DNA of 64,000 bases from Runella sp. CRIBMP (GTDB lineage Bacteria > Bacteroidota > Bacteroidia > Cytophagales > Spirosomataceae). Shown piece by piece: positions 8,098 through 16,343 of the stretch. The DNA lies in the NCBI RefSeq assembly GCF_009905605.1, contig NZ_JAAAKZ010000002.1, positions 744,001 through 808,000 on the forward strand. The letters run 5' to 3'. The notes below the pieces were generated by a model. The model saw nothing but the letters and a program-made list of their open reading frames with translations, had not been told where the DNA came from and searched no databases. The first letter of the stretch is position 1; the number at the start of each line of letters is the position of its first letter. A program made the position numbers and the translations under genes.

Positions 8098-10215
8098 TTA
8101 AAATAATATTTTTTTTAAGTTCTCATCTATTACTATTTCAAGTTCTAATGAGTCTTTATTTAATTTAGTTAGCTTTTGGTGCTTTTCTTTTAAAATCAAT
8201 TTGAATTCGCTTTCTGAAATAGAATCATCAATATTTTCCACCCCCACATACCTCCCCGCATTCAGCGAATAATCCTGTTCATCAGCATACTCGGTTTTGT
8301 CAGCGGCTTTACACAATCCAACAATGTCCGTGTATTTGGCTTCGGGAAAACGGCTTTGCAGCCAATCCATGCTGTTGTGCCAATAGGTTAGGGTCTCGGT
8401 GGCGGTTTTCCAGTGTTGGTACAGCTCGTCAAGGGCTTTGGGAAAGTTGTTGAGTTCCAGTTCCGCCCATGTTTTATCGTTTTTAAGCTTCAGGCTTTTA
8501 TCGGCTTCGGCCCATAGTTCGCTGAGGGCGTCTTTGTGGTTTTTCAGGAGGGTATCGGTGGCTTTGAGGGCCGTGAGGTACTCGCTCAGGGTTTCGGCAA
8601 AAGCCAATTGGGCGGCGTTTTCTTCCACTTCGCTCAAAGAACAATCGGGAAGCGCAGCCACGGGCAACGGTAAGGCGGTAAGTTTTTGGATAAGATCAGC
8701 AACGGCACCTTTGGCTTCTCCAAACAGCCCACCGTCTTTGGCAGTGCGTTTGGCTTGGCTGTCGGCGGCATATTTTTGGAGGTTGATCAGGCCCGTTTTC
8801 AGTTTGGTTTGCAGCGCTTCAAAAGCTCTTGGAACGGCCGCCTGCGCTTCTATGGCCTGCTTGGCGTAGTGGCTGATGAGGGCGAGGTAGCGGTCGGTTT
8901 CGCCCCGGTACAGGCGCACGATGGCAGCAAGGTTTTGAATTTGCTCCTCTTTCCATTCGCGGTGGGCACGGTCTATTTGGGTATAAACATTACGGGCATC
9001 CAAAAACAAAATCGTGTCTTTGCGCTCAGACAGGGCTTTTTGTTTGTCAAAAAACCAGAGCGTGGCGGGCAGCGTCACCGTAAAAAACATGTTGGAAGGC
9101 ATCGACACCATGCAGTCCACAATGCCGCTGTCCACGATCTTTTTACGAATGTCGTACTCTGAATTGCCTGCGTCGGAGGCCGAGTTGGGCATCACAAAGC
9201 CCGCGCGTCCTTTTTCGTTGAGCGAGGTCGCAAACAACGACACCCACAGGTAATTGGCATCCGTAATGCTGTCGTCGGTGTTTTTGCCTTTGTTTTTGGG
9301 CAAACCAAACTGATAAAAACGCGGGTCGTTTTTGACGGTACTTTCTTTAACCGATTTTACATTGAACGGCGGGTTGGCCATCACAAAATCAAACTTCCCC
9401 AAGCTATTGTACGGGTCGCTTTCGTACGAGTTGGTCTCCGTAATCTCGCCCCGTATGTTATTGACCATCAGGTTCATTTTGGCCAATCGGGCAGTTTCGC
9501 TCATGTACTCCTGTCCGTATACGTAAATGTCGCTGAGGTCGTGTTTGGTTTCCTGAATAAACTTGGCACTTTGTACAAACATACCGCCCGAGCCGCAGGC
9601 CGGGTCGTAGATTTTGCCCGCAAAGGGCTCAATCACTTCCACAATAAACCGCACCACCGACGTAGGCGTGAAGAATTCGCCGCCTTTTTGGCCTTCGCTC
9701 ATGGCAAACTCGCCGAGGAAATATTCATATATCTTGCCGAACACATCGCCGGTCGCATCTTTCGGAATATCGGAGAAAGTTTTGAGCAGTTGCGGCAGAA
9801 TGTCCGCTTTCTTTTTCTCAATTTCAAAATACGCCTCTTTCGGCAACACATCCTTAAACTTCTCGTCCTGATGCTCCTCAATGCCTTCCATGGCTTTTTG
9901 CAGCGCTTTGGCCATGCTTTTATCGCCGGGGAGCGTCAGCAGGTAATCATACCGGGCGTAGTCGGGCAGATAAAACCCGCATTTCGACAAAGCAATGGAT
10001 TCTACGGAGCGTTCGAGTCGGCTTCCTTTGGTAGCCAGATACTCATTCAAAATTTCGGCTTCGTACTGACTGTATTTATTTTCGGAGAATCGCAGAAAAA
10101 TCAATCCTAACACGGGTACGGCGTAGTCAGCGGCTTTGATACCGCCATACGCTCTTAATGAATTGGCCGAAGCCCACAGATCATTCTCTAATTTCTTGAG
10201 TTGTTCGTTGGTCAT
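8098..10215 (-). CDS. hsdM: Type I restriction enzyme methylase subunit (HsdM)
   Basis: 705 residues. This is an N6-adenine DNA methyltransferase: AdoMet motif I DPACGSGG at 204-211 and catalytic NPPF at 281-284. The N-terminal helical HsdM_N domain (about 5-150) and the GEFFTP signature (179-184) precede the core. The protein is longer than many HsdM proteins. Residues about 400-640 are a mostly helical, charged extension that probably contacts HsdS/HsdR or DNA. It is the first gene of the operon, transcribed leftwards from the 10216-10456 gap. I found no exact TAnnTTTG element there. Confidence 0.95.
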   Translation of the reverse strand: MTNEQLKKLENDLWASANSLRAYGGIKAADYAVPVLGLIFLRFSENKYSQYEAEILNEYLATKGSRLERSVESIALSKCGFYLPDYARYDYLLTLPGDKSMAKALQKAMEGIEEHQDEKFKDVLPKEAYFEIEKKKADILPQLLKTFSDIPKDATGDVFGKIYEYFLGEFAMSEGQKGGEFFTPTSVVRFIVEVIEPFAGKIYDPACGSGGMFVQSAKFIQETKHDLSDIYVYGQEYMSETARLAKMNLMVNNIRGEITETNSYESDPYNSLGKFDFVMANPPFNVKSVKESTVKNDPRFYQFGLPKNKGKNTDDSITDANYLWVSLFATSLNEKGRAGFVMPNSASDAGNSEYDIRKKIVDSGIVDCMVSMPSNMFFTVTLPATLWFFDKQKALSERKDTILFLDARNVYTQIDRAHREWKEEQIQNLAAIVRLYRGETDRYLALISHYAKQAIEAQAAVPRAFEALQTKLKTGLINLQKYAADSQAKRTAKDGGLFGEAKGAVADLIQKLTALPLPVAALPDCSLSEVEENAAQLAFAETLSEYLTALKATDTLLKNHKDALSELWAEADKSLKLKNDKTWAELELNNFPKALDELYQHWKTATETLTYWHNSMDWLQSRFPEAKYTDIVGLCKAADKTEYADEQDYSLNAGRYVGVENIDDSISESEFKLILKEKHQKLTKLNKDSLELEIVIDENLKKILF

Positions 10216-10456
10216 ACTTTAAATCTTACTGATACGTATAAAAGGCCGCAAGGTTACGGTATCTAACATTACTTTACAAATAATACCTGCAACCTTTCAG
10301 TTTGATAAGCACTGCTTAAAGATAGATTTTTTAAACCATATATGTGGAGAAAAGCCGTTCAGGGGCGAAGAAACAGGAACATTAAACAAGTGAAAGATAA
10401 CATTATAACCACTTGATAACTTTTTCACAGGAATTGTTTTCGAATCATGCTTAATC

Positions 10457-10495
10457 AAAAAAAGGTGCTTACGAAACCTTGTAAGCACCTTTTTT
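10457..10495 (-). terminator. Intrinsic terminator (bidirectional)
   Basis: A perfect stem GGTGCTTAC / GTAAGCACC with an 8-nt loop is flanked by A-tracts on one side and T-tracts on the other. It lies just 3' of the small membrane protein gene (stop at 10499) and separates the mobile-element operon from hsdM. Confidence 0.85.
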
Positions 10496-10498
10496 GAA

Positions 10499-10717
10499 TC
10501 ATAATTCTGAGATTTTTCCTCTCCACCAATAAACGACCCCAGCAATTCCAATCAAAGTGGCAATAAGAAGAAGCCAACCGAACCAATTCGTACCGGAACC
10601 TTTCTCATACTCATTTTGAACTATTGATGAGGAAAATCCTGAAAGCATTGGAGTCGAAGACTGTGCAGGAAAGCTATCAAAATCTCCACCGAACGGATAA
10701 TACGTTTGCTCTATCAT
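10499..10717 (-). CDS. Small single-span membrane protein
   Basis: 72 residues. About 42 polar residues, with no clear signal, precede one transmembrane helix (about 46-64, WFGWLLLIATLIGIAGVVYW) and a short positively charged tail. The start overlaps the stop of the upstream ribbon-helix-helix gene by 4 bp (ATGA), so the two are translationally coupled. A strong terminator follows directly. No family is recognised. It is probably an accessory protein of the mobile element. Confidence 0.6.
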   Translation of the reverse strand: MIEQTYYPFGGDFDSFPAQSSTPMLSGFSSSIVQNEYEKGSGTNWFGWLLLIATLIGIAGVVYWWRGKISEL

Positions 10718-11163
10718 GGCTTTTGTGGGTTAAAACTGTGAATTAATACCGTAAATACGTCTGCTATCTGATTGATTACAATGCTCTGCTTTTGGCCCTG
10801 CACATTGAGATAAGAGACGCTTTGCCCTTTGTGCGATTTAAACAATTCAAGAAGCAAAGGATTCTTTTCGTAGAAATCAAGCTGAGTCTGTACCTGCTCC
10901 GTCTGCTTTTTGGCATTATTAATTTTGCTTTCCCACTCATTGAACGTGTAACTTGATTTTTGTGGGGCGTGATTCGTTCGTTGGTGGCGCAGAGAAACAA
11001 CCGTTTCTACATATTCGCTCAACGTCATTGCGTTTTGATTGGCTTCCTGTGCCAGTTGGATTTTTGTACCTGCATCACACTTGAAACCAAGCGTTACTTT
11101 GTTGCGGGCATTTTCGAGTCCTTCTAACTGCAATGCCCTTCCGTTTCTTTGATAATTTACCAT
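10714..11163 (-). CDS. Ribbon-helix-helix-like protein, possible mobilisation accessory or regulator
   Basis: 149 residues. Residues about 20-58 read as a ribbon-helix-helix unit: a strand (KVTLGFKCDAG), then two helices ending in MTLSEYVETVV, a pattern typical of MobC-like and Arc/MetJ-like DNA-binding proteins. The C-terminal part is charged and helical. It is coupled to the downstream membrane protein by ATGA. Its start is 37 bp from a 10-bp-periodic repeat array (11201-11280), a plausible operator or nicking-region target. No relaxase gene is visible nearby, so the mobilisation role is only a possibility. Confidence 0.55.
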   Translation of the reverse strand: MVNYQRNGRALQLEGLENARNKVTLGFKCDAGTKIQLAQEANQNAMTLSEYVETVVSLRHQRTNHAPQKSSYTFNEWESKINNAKKQTEQVQTQLDFYEKNPLLLELFKSHKGQSVSYLNVQGQKQSIVINQIADVFTVLIHSFNPQKP

Positions 11164-11200
11164 GTTGTTAATTTTGATTAATTGTACACTCCAAAACTAA

Positions 11201-11280
11201 TTAACCCTGATTTACCGCTTTCGGGTTAATCAGGGTTAATACAGGTTAATCGGCATTAATCTACGTTAACGGCAGTTAAT
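11201..11280. promoter_or_regulatory. Six-unit 10-bp-periodic GTTAAT array with an inverted arm
   Basis: Six consecutive 10-bp blocks (11221-11280) each end in TTAAT or TTAAC, mostly preceded by G: TCGGGTTAAT, CAGGGTTAAT, ACAGGTTAAT, CGGCATTAAT, CTACGTTAAC, GGCAGTTAAT. TTAACCCTGA at 11201-11210 is the exact reverse complement of TCAGGGTTAA at 11230-11239. The period matches one DNA turn, so one protein could bind along one face. The last unit contains the stop codon of the HTH gene. An operator or iteron role is inferred. Confidence 0.65.
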
Positions 11281-11461
11281 CAGAGGGTTCGCCAAGGTGT
11301 TTGATAATAATACCTACCTGTTTGGGAGTTAATACCCTATAGCCAGTGTCCAGTGACAAATCAGGTATTTTTACAAGCCACTTTTTAAAGGTTTCAGGGC
11401 TGACTCCGTAAAGTTTGGCCAACTGATTACGGGTGGACGGTTTATGCGTTTTAGTTTCCAT
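11276..11461 (-). CDS. Small helix-turn-helix protein
   Basis: 61 residues from the chosen ATG at 11461. A longer frame reaches 11542, but its extra residues look non-native and overlap the upstream gene. The core RNQLAKLYGVSPETFKKWL is a classic helix-turn-helix, similar to small Bacteroidota element regulators. It lies 67 bp downstream of the RepA-like ATPase gene, and its stop codon is inside the 10-bp repeat array at 11221-11280. It is a reasonable candidate for the protein that binds that array. Confidence 0.6.
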   Translation of the reverse strand: METKTHKPSTRNQLAKLYGVSPETFKKWLVKIPDLSLDTGYRVLTPKQVGIIIKHLGEPSD

Positions 11462-11528
11462 AGCTTTGGGGTTTTGAACGTTGGAAATTAGAAAAGCCAT
11501 ATATAGGGCATTTCCATTTCCAACGTCT

Positions 11529-12683
11529 TTAGAAGGGTGCATTTAAGGTGAAGAAAACTTCCTTTCCGTTTTTTTTGCGCCCCAAAAAAGGGGTTTCCCC
11601 ATCCGTCAGGCTTTTCAAACGGGTCTCAACTGTTTTGGCGGTACATCCAAAGTATTGGGTAAGTTGGTCGAGTAAAGCGGTCTTTGAGATTTCTCCCATC
11701 ATGTTCTCCAATAACCAATCCTTCAACTCTCCCAATTCCGCTTTTTCCGCTTTAAGACTTTTTTGGTCAGCGATAAAGTCGGCATCGGCCAACACCAAAC
11801 CCCTTGCTTCTTCTGAATAGCGCAGAAAATGCGGTTCAGGTTTCTTGACGCTCCGGGTATGAAGAAACTTCAAGACAATCAAGTCAGTAGAATTGCCATT
11901 GGCTCCCTTATCAAATCCAATTGAGATTACGGTAGAGGCTTTATTAATCAGTTCCGTTCCTAAATGCCCCCGTGCTTTCCCTTCGCCAAAACTGTTGGGG
12001 TTTTCGTGGATGACACAAATAAACGAGACGTTATACCGATTAATCATCATATTCAGGTGGTCAAGCAACTTCATCGACTCTTTGGGGTCGTTAAAGCTTC
12101 CGATACAGTCCGTAATCACGTCTAAAATCACGATTACGTGTTCGTCAGCATGGTTTTGGCGCACATCATCTAAATACTGCTTCACGGCCTCAAACCGTTC
12201 TGTACGCTCAATTTCAATCAGGCTAAACGCTTCTAAATTGTTGGGACGACTTGTTTTATCAAATCCTGCCAATTCTTTGATTCGTTGAATGGCAAAAGGG
12301 AATTGGTCGTTCAGGTTTCGCTCGGTATCTCCATAAACCACATGAAAGCGTTTAAGAGGGGCGATTTTGAAGCCGATAAACTCGCGGTTTGCATCCATTT
12401 TTACACAGGCTGCACAAAGATTCTCGGTAAGACGTGACTTGTGAACGCCTTTTTGTCCCTGAATAACTGAAATGGTATTGGGATAAATGATACCAACTCC
12501 ATTCAACGTCATTAATGGCTGGGCAAAGCGTATATCTTGACAGGCTTTGCTTTCGATGGTCTCCTGAATTTCTCGTAATTGGGCCAAGTAAGAAACTTTA
12601 GGCACTTTTTGCTCTCCGGTTTGGGGCAATTGTTCATAGCCATGCTGCATGACATTTTTGAACTTATCCATGAATGAACTCAT
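11529..12683 (-). CDS. RepA-like RecA-fold ATPase with C-terminal winged helix
   Basis: About 384 residues from the ATG at 12683, chosen because it gives an ATGA overlap with the upstream stop, as in neighbouring gene pairs. Walker A is GQKGVHKS and Walker B is VIVILDVITD. A following FICVIHENPNS and RGHLGTELINKAS resemble RepA/DnaB-type hexameric ATPases. The C-terminus (TALLDQLTQYFGCTAKTVETRL) reads as a winged helix. Such ATPases are standard in Bacteroidota mobilisable elements, where they act in replication of the excised circle. The context (excisionase-like and HTH genes, integrase 3.7 kb away) fits that role. Confidence 0.7.
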   Translation of the reverse strand: MSSFMDKFKNVMQHGYEQLPQTGEQKVPKVSYLAQLREIQETIESKACQDIRFAQPLMTLNGVGIIYPNTISVIQGQKGVHKSRLTENLCAACVKMDANREFIGFKIAPLKRFHVVYGDTERNLNDQFPFAIQRIKELAGFDKTSRPNNLEAFSLIEIERTERFEAVKQYLDDVRQNHADEHVIVILDVITDCIGSFNDPKESMKLLDHLNMMINRYNVSFICVIHENPNSFGEGKARGHLGTELINKASTVISIGFDKGANGNSTDLIVLKFLHTRSVKKPEPHFLRYSEEARGLVLADADFIADQKSLKAEKAELGELKDWLLENMMGEISKTALLDQLTQYFGCTAKTVETRLKSLTDGETPFLGRKKNGKEVFFTLNAPF

Positions 12684-13036
12684 AGCTGATATGCCCCTCC
12701 TTTTGTCATGCATTCGAGTAACTCCTGACGATAATAATCGCGCTGCACGGTCAATAAAATAAGCCTGTCAGCGACGGAGGCGGTAAACCCAACATAGGCA
12801 TTTTTGAGTTCTTCCACTGTACCGATCAATCCAACAAATAGCGAAAGTTCGGCTTCCAACAGTTTGATGGTTCGGTAATTGCTTTCGGATTGTTCTGCAA
12901 AGGGAAGATTTCGAAGTGCGAACAAACGACTTTGCTTTTTTTCAAGCAATGTTGCTACGTTAGTCAATTCTTTCGTGAGAATTGTCTCCCAAAACAGTAC
13001 TGTATCGTTTTGGGAGGAGTTTGGCGAATGGCTCAT
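12680..13036 (-). CDS. Hypothetical helical protein of the mobile element
   Basis: 118 residues, mostly helical and charged, with no signal peptide or membrane segment. The middle (LEKKQSRLFALRNLPFAEQS onwards) could form a coiled coil. It overlaps both neighbours by 4 bp (ATGA at 12680-12683 and 13033-13036), so it is translated together with the excisionase-like protein and the ATPase. No family is recognised. Genes of this size at this position are common in elements of this type. Confidence 0.55.
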   Translation of the reverse strand: MSHSPNSSQNDTVLFWETILTKELTNVATLLEKKQSRLFALRNLPFAEQSESNYRTIKLLEAELSLFVGLIGTVEELKNAYVGFTASVADRLILLTVQRDYYRQELLECMTKGGAYQL

Positions 13037-13368
13037 CTTTTCCCTTTTTTTCTGAGGTTAGCCATCGTCTCAACTTCAATTTCCTTGGCCGACATTTTTC
13101 GATGAGACGCCATCCATTCGTCCAAATCAGCGCGAAGAAAATAATTCCTTTTACCTCGTTTGGAGTAGGGAATCCGCCGTTCATGGCAGAACACATAGAG
13201 CGTGTTTTGTGGAAGTTGTAAATATTTGCTGGCTTCCGCCATGTTCAAATATTCATGTTCCGCGTGTTGGCGGCTTTGGGGGGCGGCTTTATCTTCCGAT
13301 AAAACTTTGCGAATGAGTTGTTCTAACTCATGGGGTGTAATTAACACCAGTTTGGGAAATGATTCCAT
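13033..13368 (-). CDS. Excisionase-like HTH_17 DNA-binding protein
   Basis: 111 residues. The core MAEASKYLQLPQNTLYVFCH then RRIPYSKRGKRNYFLRADLD is the MerR-like winged helix of the excisionase/HTH_17 family. These proteins bend DNA at attachment sites to promote excision, or act as regulators. It is the first gene of a tightly coupled operon (13368 to 10499). A 20-bp palindrome and a GTTAAT motif lie 58-89 bp upstream of its start and are likely regulatory. Confidence 0.75.
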   Translation of the reverse strand: MESFPKLVLITPHELEQLIRKVLSEDKAAPQSRQHAEHEYLNMAEASKYLQLPQNTLYVFCHERRIPYSKRGKRNYFLRADLDEWMASHRKMSAKEIEVETMANLRKKGKR

Positions 13369-13425
13369 TGCGTCGTTTTTTTAGTTTGATAAAAAATTTA
13401 ACGACACAAAGGAATATGCAAAAAA

Positions 13426-13457
13426 TCGGGTTAATTGACAACTTGTATACAAGTTGT
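13426..13457 (-). promoter_or_regulatory. Operator region of the mobile-element operon
   Basis: TCGGGTTAAT at 13426-13435 is identical to the first unit of the array at 11221. It abuts a perfect 20-bp palindrome, ACAACTTGTATACAAGTTGT, at 13438-13457. The pair lies between the RteC-like gene stop (13475) and the excisionase-like start (13368). Two different regulators, one shared with the downstream array, probably act here (inference). Confidence 0.55.
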
Positions 13458-13474
13458 ATCATCATTTTAAGGCA

Positions 13475-14467
13475 TTATTTTGAATTCAACCGTCTTCGGG
13501 AGTATTTATCAAAGGCTTTTTTCAGGTCATCAAAAATCGCCGGTACATACTCCGGATTATTGTTCTTGATATTATGATCTAAGTTAGCTTGCCAGCCTTT
13601 AGCTAATTCAATATCAAAAACATTCGCCAAACCTTCAACAATTTTCGTTACTTCTCCGTCAATAAAATCGGCATTATACAGAGCATAAATCAACTGATAA
13701 AACTGCACTTTATCTCCTTTCCATTTAGTAATTGGAGTATTAGCGGTGGCCGGCTCTATTGTTACAGAGGCCACTTGTTGTTGTTCAATTGAGGTTATAA
13801 GCTTGGGATATATCTCTTTTATTTTTTCATATTCGGCTATTTTCAGAATAATTTCCCCAAACATGCTGCTTGCTAAATCATGGATGATTTCCTCGAAGTT
13901 TTCTTTCTTTTTGAAAACTACCGCCCAAATAAAAGCCCATATTTTTTTTCTATTAAAATGAATAACCCCTATCCCTGCTCCAATATGCTGCTCCGACCAT
14001 GTGCTTAATTTTTCCATGCGATTAAGCTTCATTAATAGCCACACTACATCCACCAAACTCCCCCCGCCTTTGATTATTCTTTTGCTACGCTTAGATTCAA
14101 AAATACTCAATAACGTATTGCGTTCCTGGGCAGGAAAGCCACGAAAGATAAAGTCGTTTTTTGTTGATAGATGAAAGATGCGATTCAATTCATTGACAAA
14201 ATCTCTGAGAGGCAGGGTAAGATATGGCCTTATAAAGCCCAAATATTCATTTTCATACACCGATTTAATTGAAGCAACAAATTCATCCAGTTTCTTTTTT
14301 TGGTCTTCTTTTGGCAAATCCGTTGAGTGTTGCAATTGATTTACCATCGTACTAAATTGGTAATCTGCAAGTTCAAAAGTATTGGGAGCTAACCAACCCA
14401 AAAACCCAATCAAAGGTACATCTAAGAAATCTTCTAACTTGGTGACTTTATACTCCGTTTTTTGCAT
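13475..14467 (-). CDS. RteC-like protein (element transfer/excision regulator family)
   Basis: 330 residues, no signal peptide, mostly helical. The last 90 residues match the layout of RteC-type C-termini: a WKGDK start, then YQLIYALYNADFIDG, a helix with FDIELAKGWQ, and a basic end (KYSRRRLNSK). RteC proteins in Bacteroides conjugative elements activate excision genes. The position directly upstream of the excisionase-like operon fits this. The N-terminal 230 residues are not recognised. The assignment depends on the C-terminal pattern only. Confidence 0.5.
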   Translation of the reverse strand: MQKTEYKVTKLEDFLDVPLIGFLGWLAPNTFELADYQFSTMVNQLQHSTDLPKEDQKKKLDEFVASIKSVYENEYLGFIRPYLTLPLRDFVNELNRIFHLSTKNDFIFRGFPAQERNTLLSIFESKRSKRIIKGGGSLVDVVWLLMKLNRMEKLSTWSEQHIGAGIGVIHFNRKKIWAFIWAVVFKKKENFEEIIHDLASSMFGEIILKIAEYEKIKEIYPKLITSIEQQQVASVTIEPATANTPITKWKGDKVQFYQLIYALYNADFIDGEVTKIVEGLANVFDIELAKGWQANLDHNIKNNNPEYVPAIFDDLKKAFDKYSRRRLNSK

Positions 14468-14491
14468 AATGATATATCTGAAACACTACTT

Positions 14492-14570
14492 CTACTCCAC
14501 CACCACTTGCCCATTCATTAGCATTGGCAAGAGCCAATTACGTGAGCCAGAAATTGTTTAAAAGTATCCA
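14492..14570 (-). pseudogene. Remnant of an HsdS C-terminus
   Basis: Reading leftwards, the last codons before a TAG at 14492-14494 give SRNWLLPMLMNGQVVVE, the typical end of a type I specificity subunit. The same frame meets a stop a few codons upstream, and the neighbouring frame continues as MDTFKQFLAHV, so the fragment is also frameshifted. It differs from the C-terminus of the intact hsdS at 6843, so it derives from another restriction system. Confidence 0.6.
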
Positions 14571-14728
14571 TAAGTTCTCCTTTTAGGGCTCTAACGACAA
14601 TTACATTCATTCGTATTTATTCTGTGCTTTACATGAACTTGCAAAATATGTCAAACAACCACTAAATACAAATAACATTTGTGTATTCATATTTTAAAAA
14701 TTGAGTAATAACTTTAGTAGTATTATTC

Positions 14729-15050
14729 CTACTTCTCCATCAACTGCCTCAACTCCTCCTCCTTGGGTAGCTCTACCAGATACTTTGAAACAAACACTTG
14801 ATTGTTAAGTCCTGCCGTAGAGTAGAGCACTTTTGTATCTGAGCCGCGTTCGAAGAATAATACCTACTGGTGTAAATGCCCGTTTGAGTGGGTCTTTGAT
14901 ACGCATGAGGGCGGCAAAATGCCTAAACGAGAAATGAGCCAGGAGATTTTCGGAGGTTAGTTTTGAATTTAGCAACTCATTATCAACTATTTGTAATTTG
15001 GCAGCCAGTGGCTGCCAAATTGGTGATTCGGTGAAGATTAATAATTAGAC
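14729..15050 (-). pseudogene. Decayed DUF1016/YhcG-type PDDEXK nuclease gene
   Basis: Leftward reading gives an N-terminal piece (SPIWQPLAAKLQIVDNELLN, then SENLLAHFSFRHFAALMRIK, DPLKRAF). After an internal deletion and a frameshift near 14865 comes the family-typical end (FERGSDTKVLYS, FVSKYLVELPKEEELRQLME), with a TAG at 14729-14731. The C-terminal pattern SKY..LP.EEEL is characteristic of DUF1016 proteins, which often sit in type I restriction loci. The central part and catalytic core are gone. A 27-bp perfect palindrome (14995-15021) falls inside the coding remnant. Confidence 0.6.
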
Positions 15051-15069
15051 TCATTTTCTGTAAAAAGTA

Positions 15070-16254
15070 TCAAGAATCTGCCAATAAACCTTCATTTCCA
15101 AGATAATTCCAAACTGTTACTATACTACATACCCTGAGATTAGCTCTAAGCCAATAATCTTCGGCTTGCGGTGTAACAATCAGATTTTGTTTAGCCTCTA
15201 AATCTTCGATGGCTACGGTATTTCCTCGGCTAACGTTGGGATTGTTGCCATATTTAATTTCAAGCGTCATTTTTACCTGTGTATTTTGGACCAGTACCAA
15301 ATCAAGTTCTGTTTTATCTTTGGTTCGGTAAAAATAGGGTTCAACATCCGGACGTAAATTGGCGATAATTTGTTGAATGACGTACCCTTCCCACGACCGC
15401 CCCAAGCCAATATTTCCCTGCAATCCCTCAAAATTTTGAATACCCATCAGGTGATGAAGCAAGCCTGTATCTGTAAAAAACAATTTGGGAGACTTTACCA
15501 AACGTTTGCTGACATTGGCAAAATAGGGTTCTAAGCGTCGAATCAAAAAAGCAGATTCCAGAAAGCCAATGTAAGTCTTGACGGTGGGCTGGGAAATATT
15601 GAGCGAGTCCGACAAATCGCTGTAAGTCAGTAATCCTCCCTGTACATTGGTCAACATCCTTAATAAGTTTCGAGTGGTATCAGGAGCAGCAGGCAATCCT
15701 AAAGCAGGTAAGTCTCGTTCGACGTATGTCTGAACAAATCCCCTGAACCATAGTTCGGCCGCTTTATCGTTGGGAGCCAATAGCGCGTCAGGAAATCCAC
15801 CCCTTAACCAATGCTGTTGGTAAGTAATCTGTGCTGTTGAAACTTCCCGATAATGAAGCGGATGCATCTTTAGATAAACAATCCTACCTGCCAACGTTTC
15901 GGAACTTTGACGTAAAAGATCAGGAGAAGCCGAACCCAACAGGATAAACCGCCCCGGCTGGCGATGTTGGTCAATCATCGAACGAAGTAAGGGAAATAAC
16001 TCGGGCATTCGTTGGATTTCATCCAATATGACAATTTCGTTTTGGTGTTCCTGAAAGTACAAATCAGGCGCATTTTGTAACTTGGCTCGGTCAGCAAAGT
16101 ACTCCAAATCTAAATAAACACTTGGTTTGTTCAATTGAGCAACCAGTGTTTTTACAAAAGTGGTCTTTCCCACCTGACGAGGCCCCAAAATGGCAACCGA
16201 TGGTAAGTAAGAGAGCCCTGCCAGCACCTCTCCTACTAAACTTCTATCAATCAT
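15070..16254 (-). CDS. AAA-family ATPase with DUF4143 C-terminal domain
   Basis: 394 residues. Walker A is GPRQVGKTT at 24-32, Walker B is IVILDEIQRM (about 74-83), and a sensor-like LLGSASP follows. The C-terminal half matches DUF4143 (SRGNTVAIEDLEA and a nuclease-like EIKYG). Families of this kind are frequent in bacterial islands and their cellular role is poorly known. The gene is monocistronic. A 43-bp near-perfect palindrome (16266-16308) lies 12 bp upstream of the start, probably an operator. No damage is seen. Confidence 0.85.
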   Translation of the reverse strand: MIDRSLVGEVLAGLSYLPSVAILGPRQVGKTTFVKTLVAQLNKPSVYLDLEYFADRAKLQNAPDLYFQEHQNEIVILDEIQRMPELFPLLRSMIDQHRQPGRFILLGSASPDLLRQSSETLAGRIVYLKMHPLHYREVSTAQITYQQHWLRGGFPDALLAPNDKAAELWFRGFVQTYVERDLPALGLPAAPDTTRNLLRMLTNVQGGLLTYSDLSDSLNISQPTVKTYIGFLESAFLIRRLEPYFANVSKRLVKSPKLFFTDTGLLHHLMGIQNFEGLQGNIGLGRSWEGYVIQQIIANLRPDVEPYFYRTKDKTELDLVLVQNTQVKMTLEIKYGNNPNVSRGNTVAIEDLEAKQNLIVTPQAEDYWLRANLRVCSIVTVWNYLGNEGLLADS

Positions 16255-16265
16255 ACATCATTATT

Positions 16266-16308
16266 TATTCAGACAATAATAAAAATAATTTTTATTATTG
16301 TCTGAATA
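16266..16308 (-). promoter_or_regulatory. 43-bp palindrome upstream of the AAA ATPase
   Basis: Arms of 21 bp read TATTCAGACAATAATAAAAA and its exact complement around a single central A at 16287. An extra ATTGTC follows the right arm. The site sits between the integrase stop (16344) and the ATPase start (16254). It could be an operator or, as RNA, a hairpin at the integrase 3' end. The lack of a long T-tract beyond the arms favours an operator. Confidence 0.6.
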
Positions 16309-16343
16309 TTGTCAATTTATTTGAGAAATATCCTGTGCATTTA

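Noticed and set aside
10297-10551. 84-residue leftward frame
   Set aside because: It runs straight through the strong terminator at 10457-10495 and overlaps the better-supported membrane protein gene; no recognisable features.
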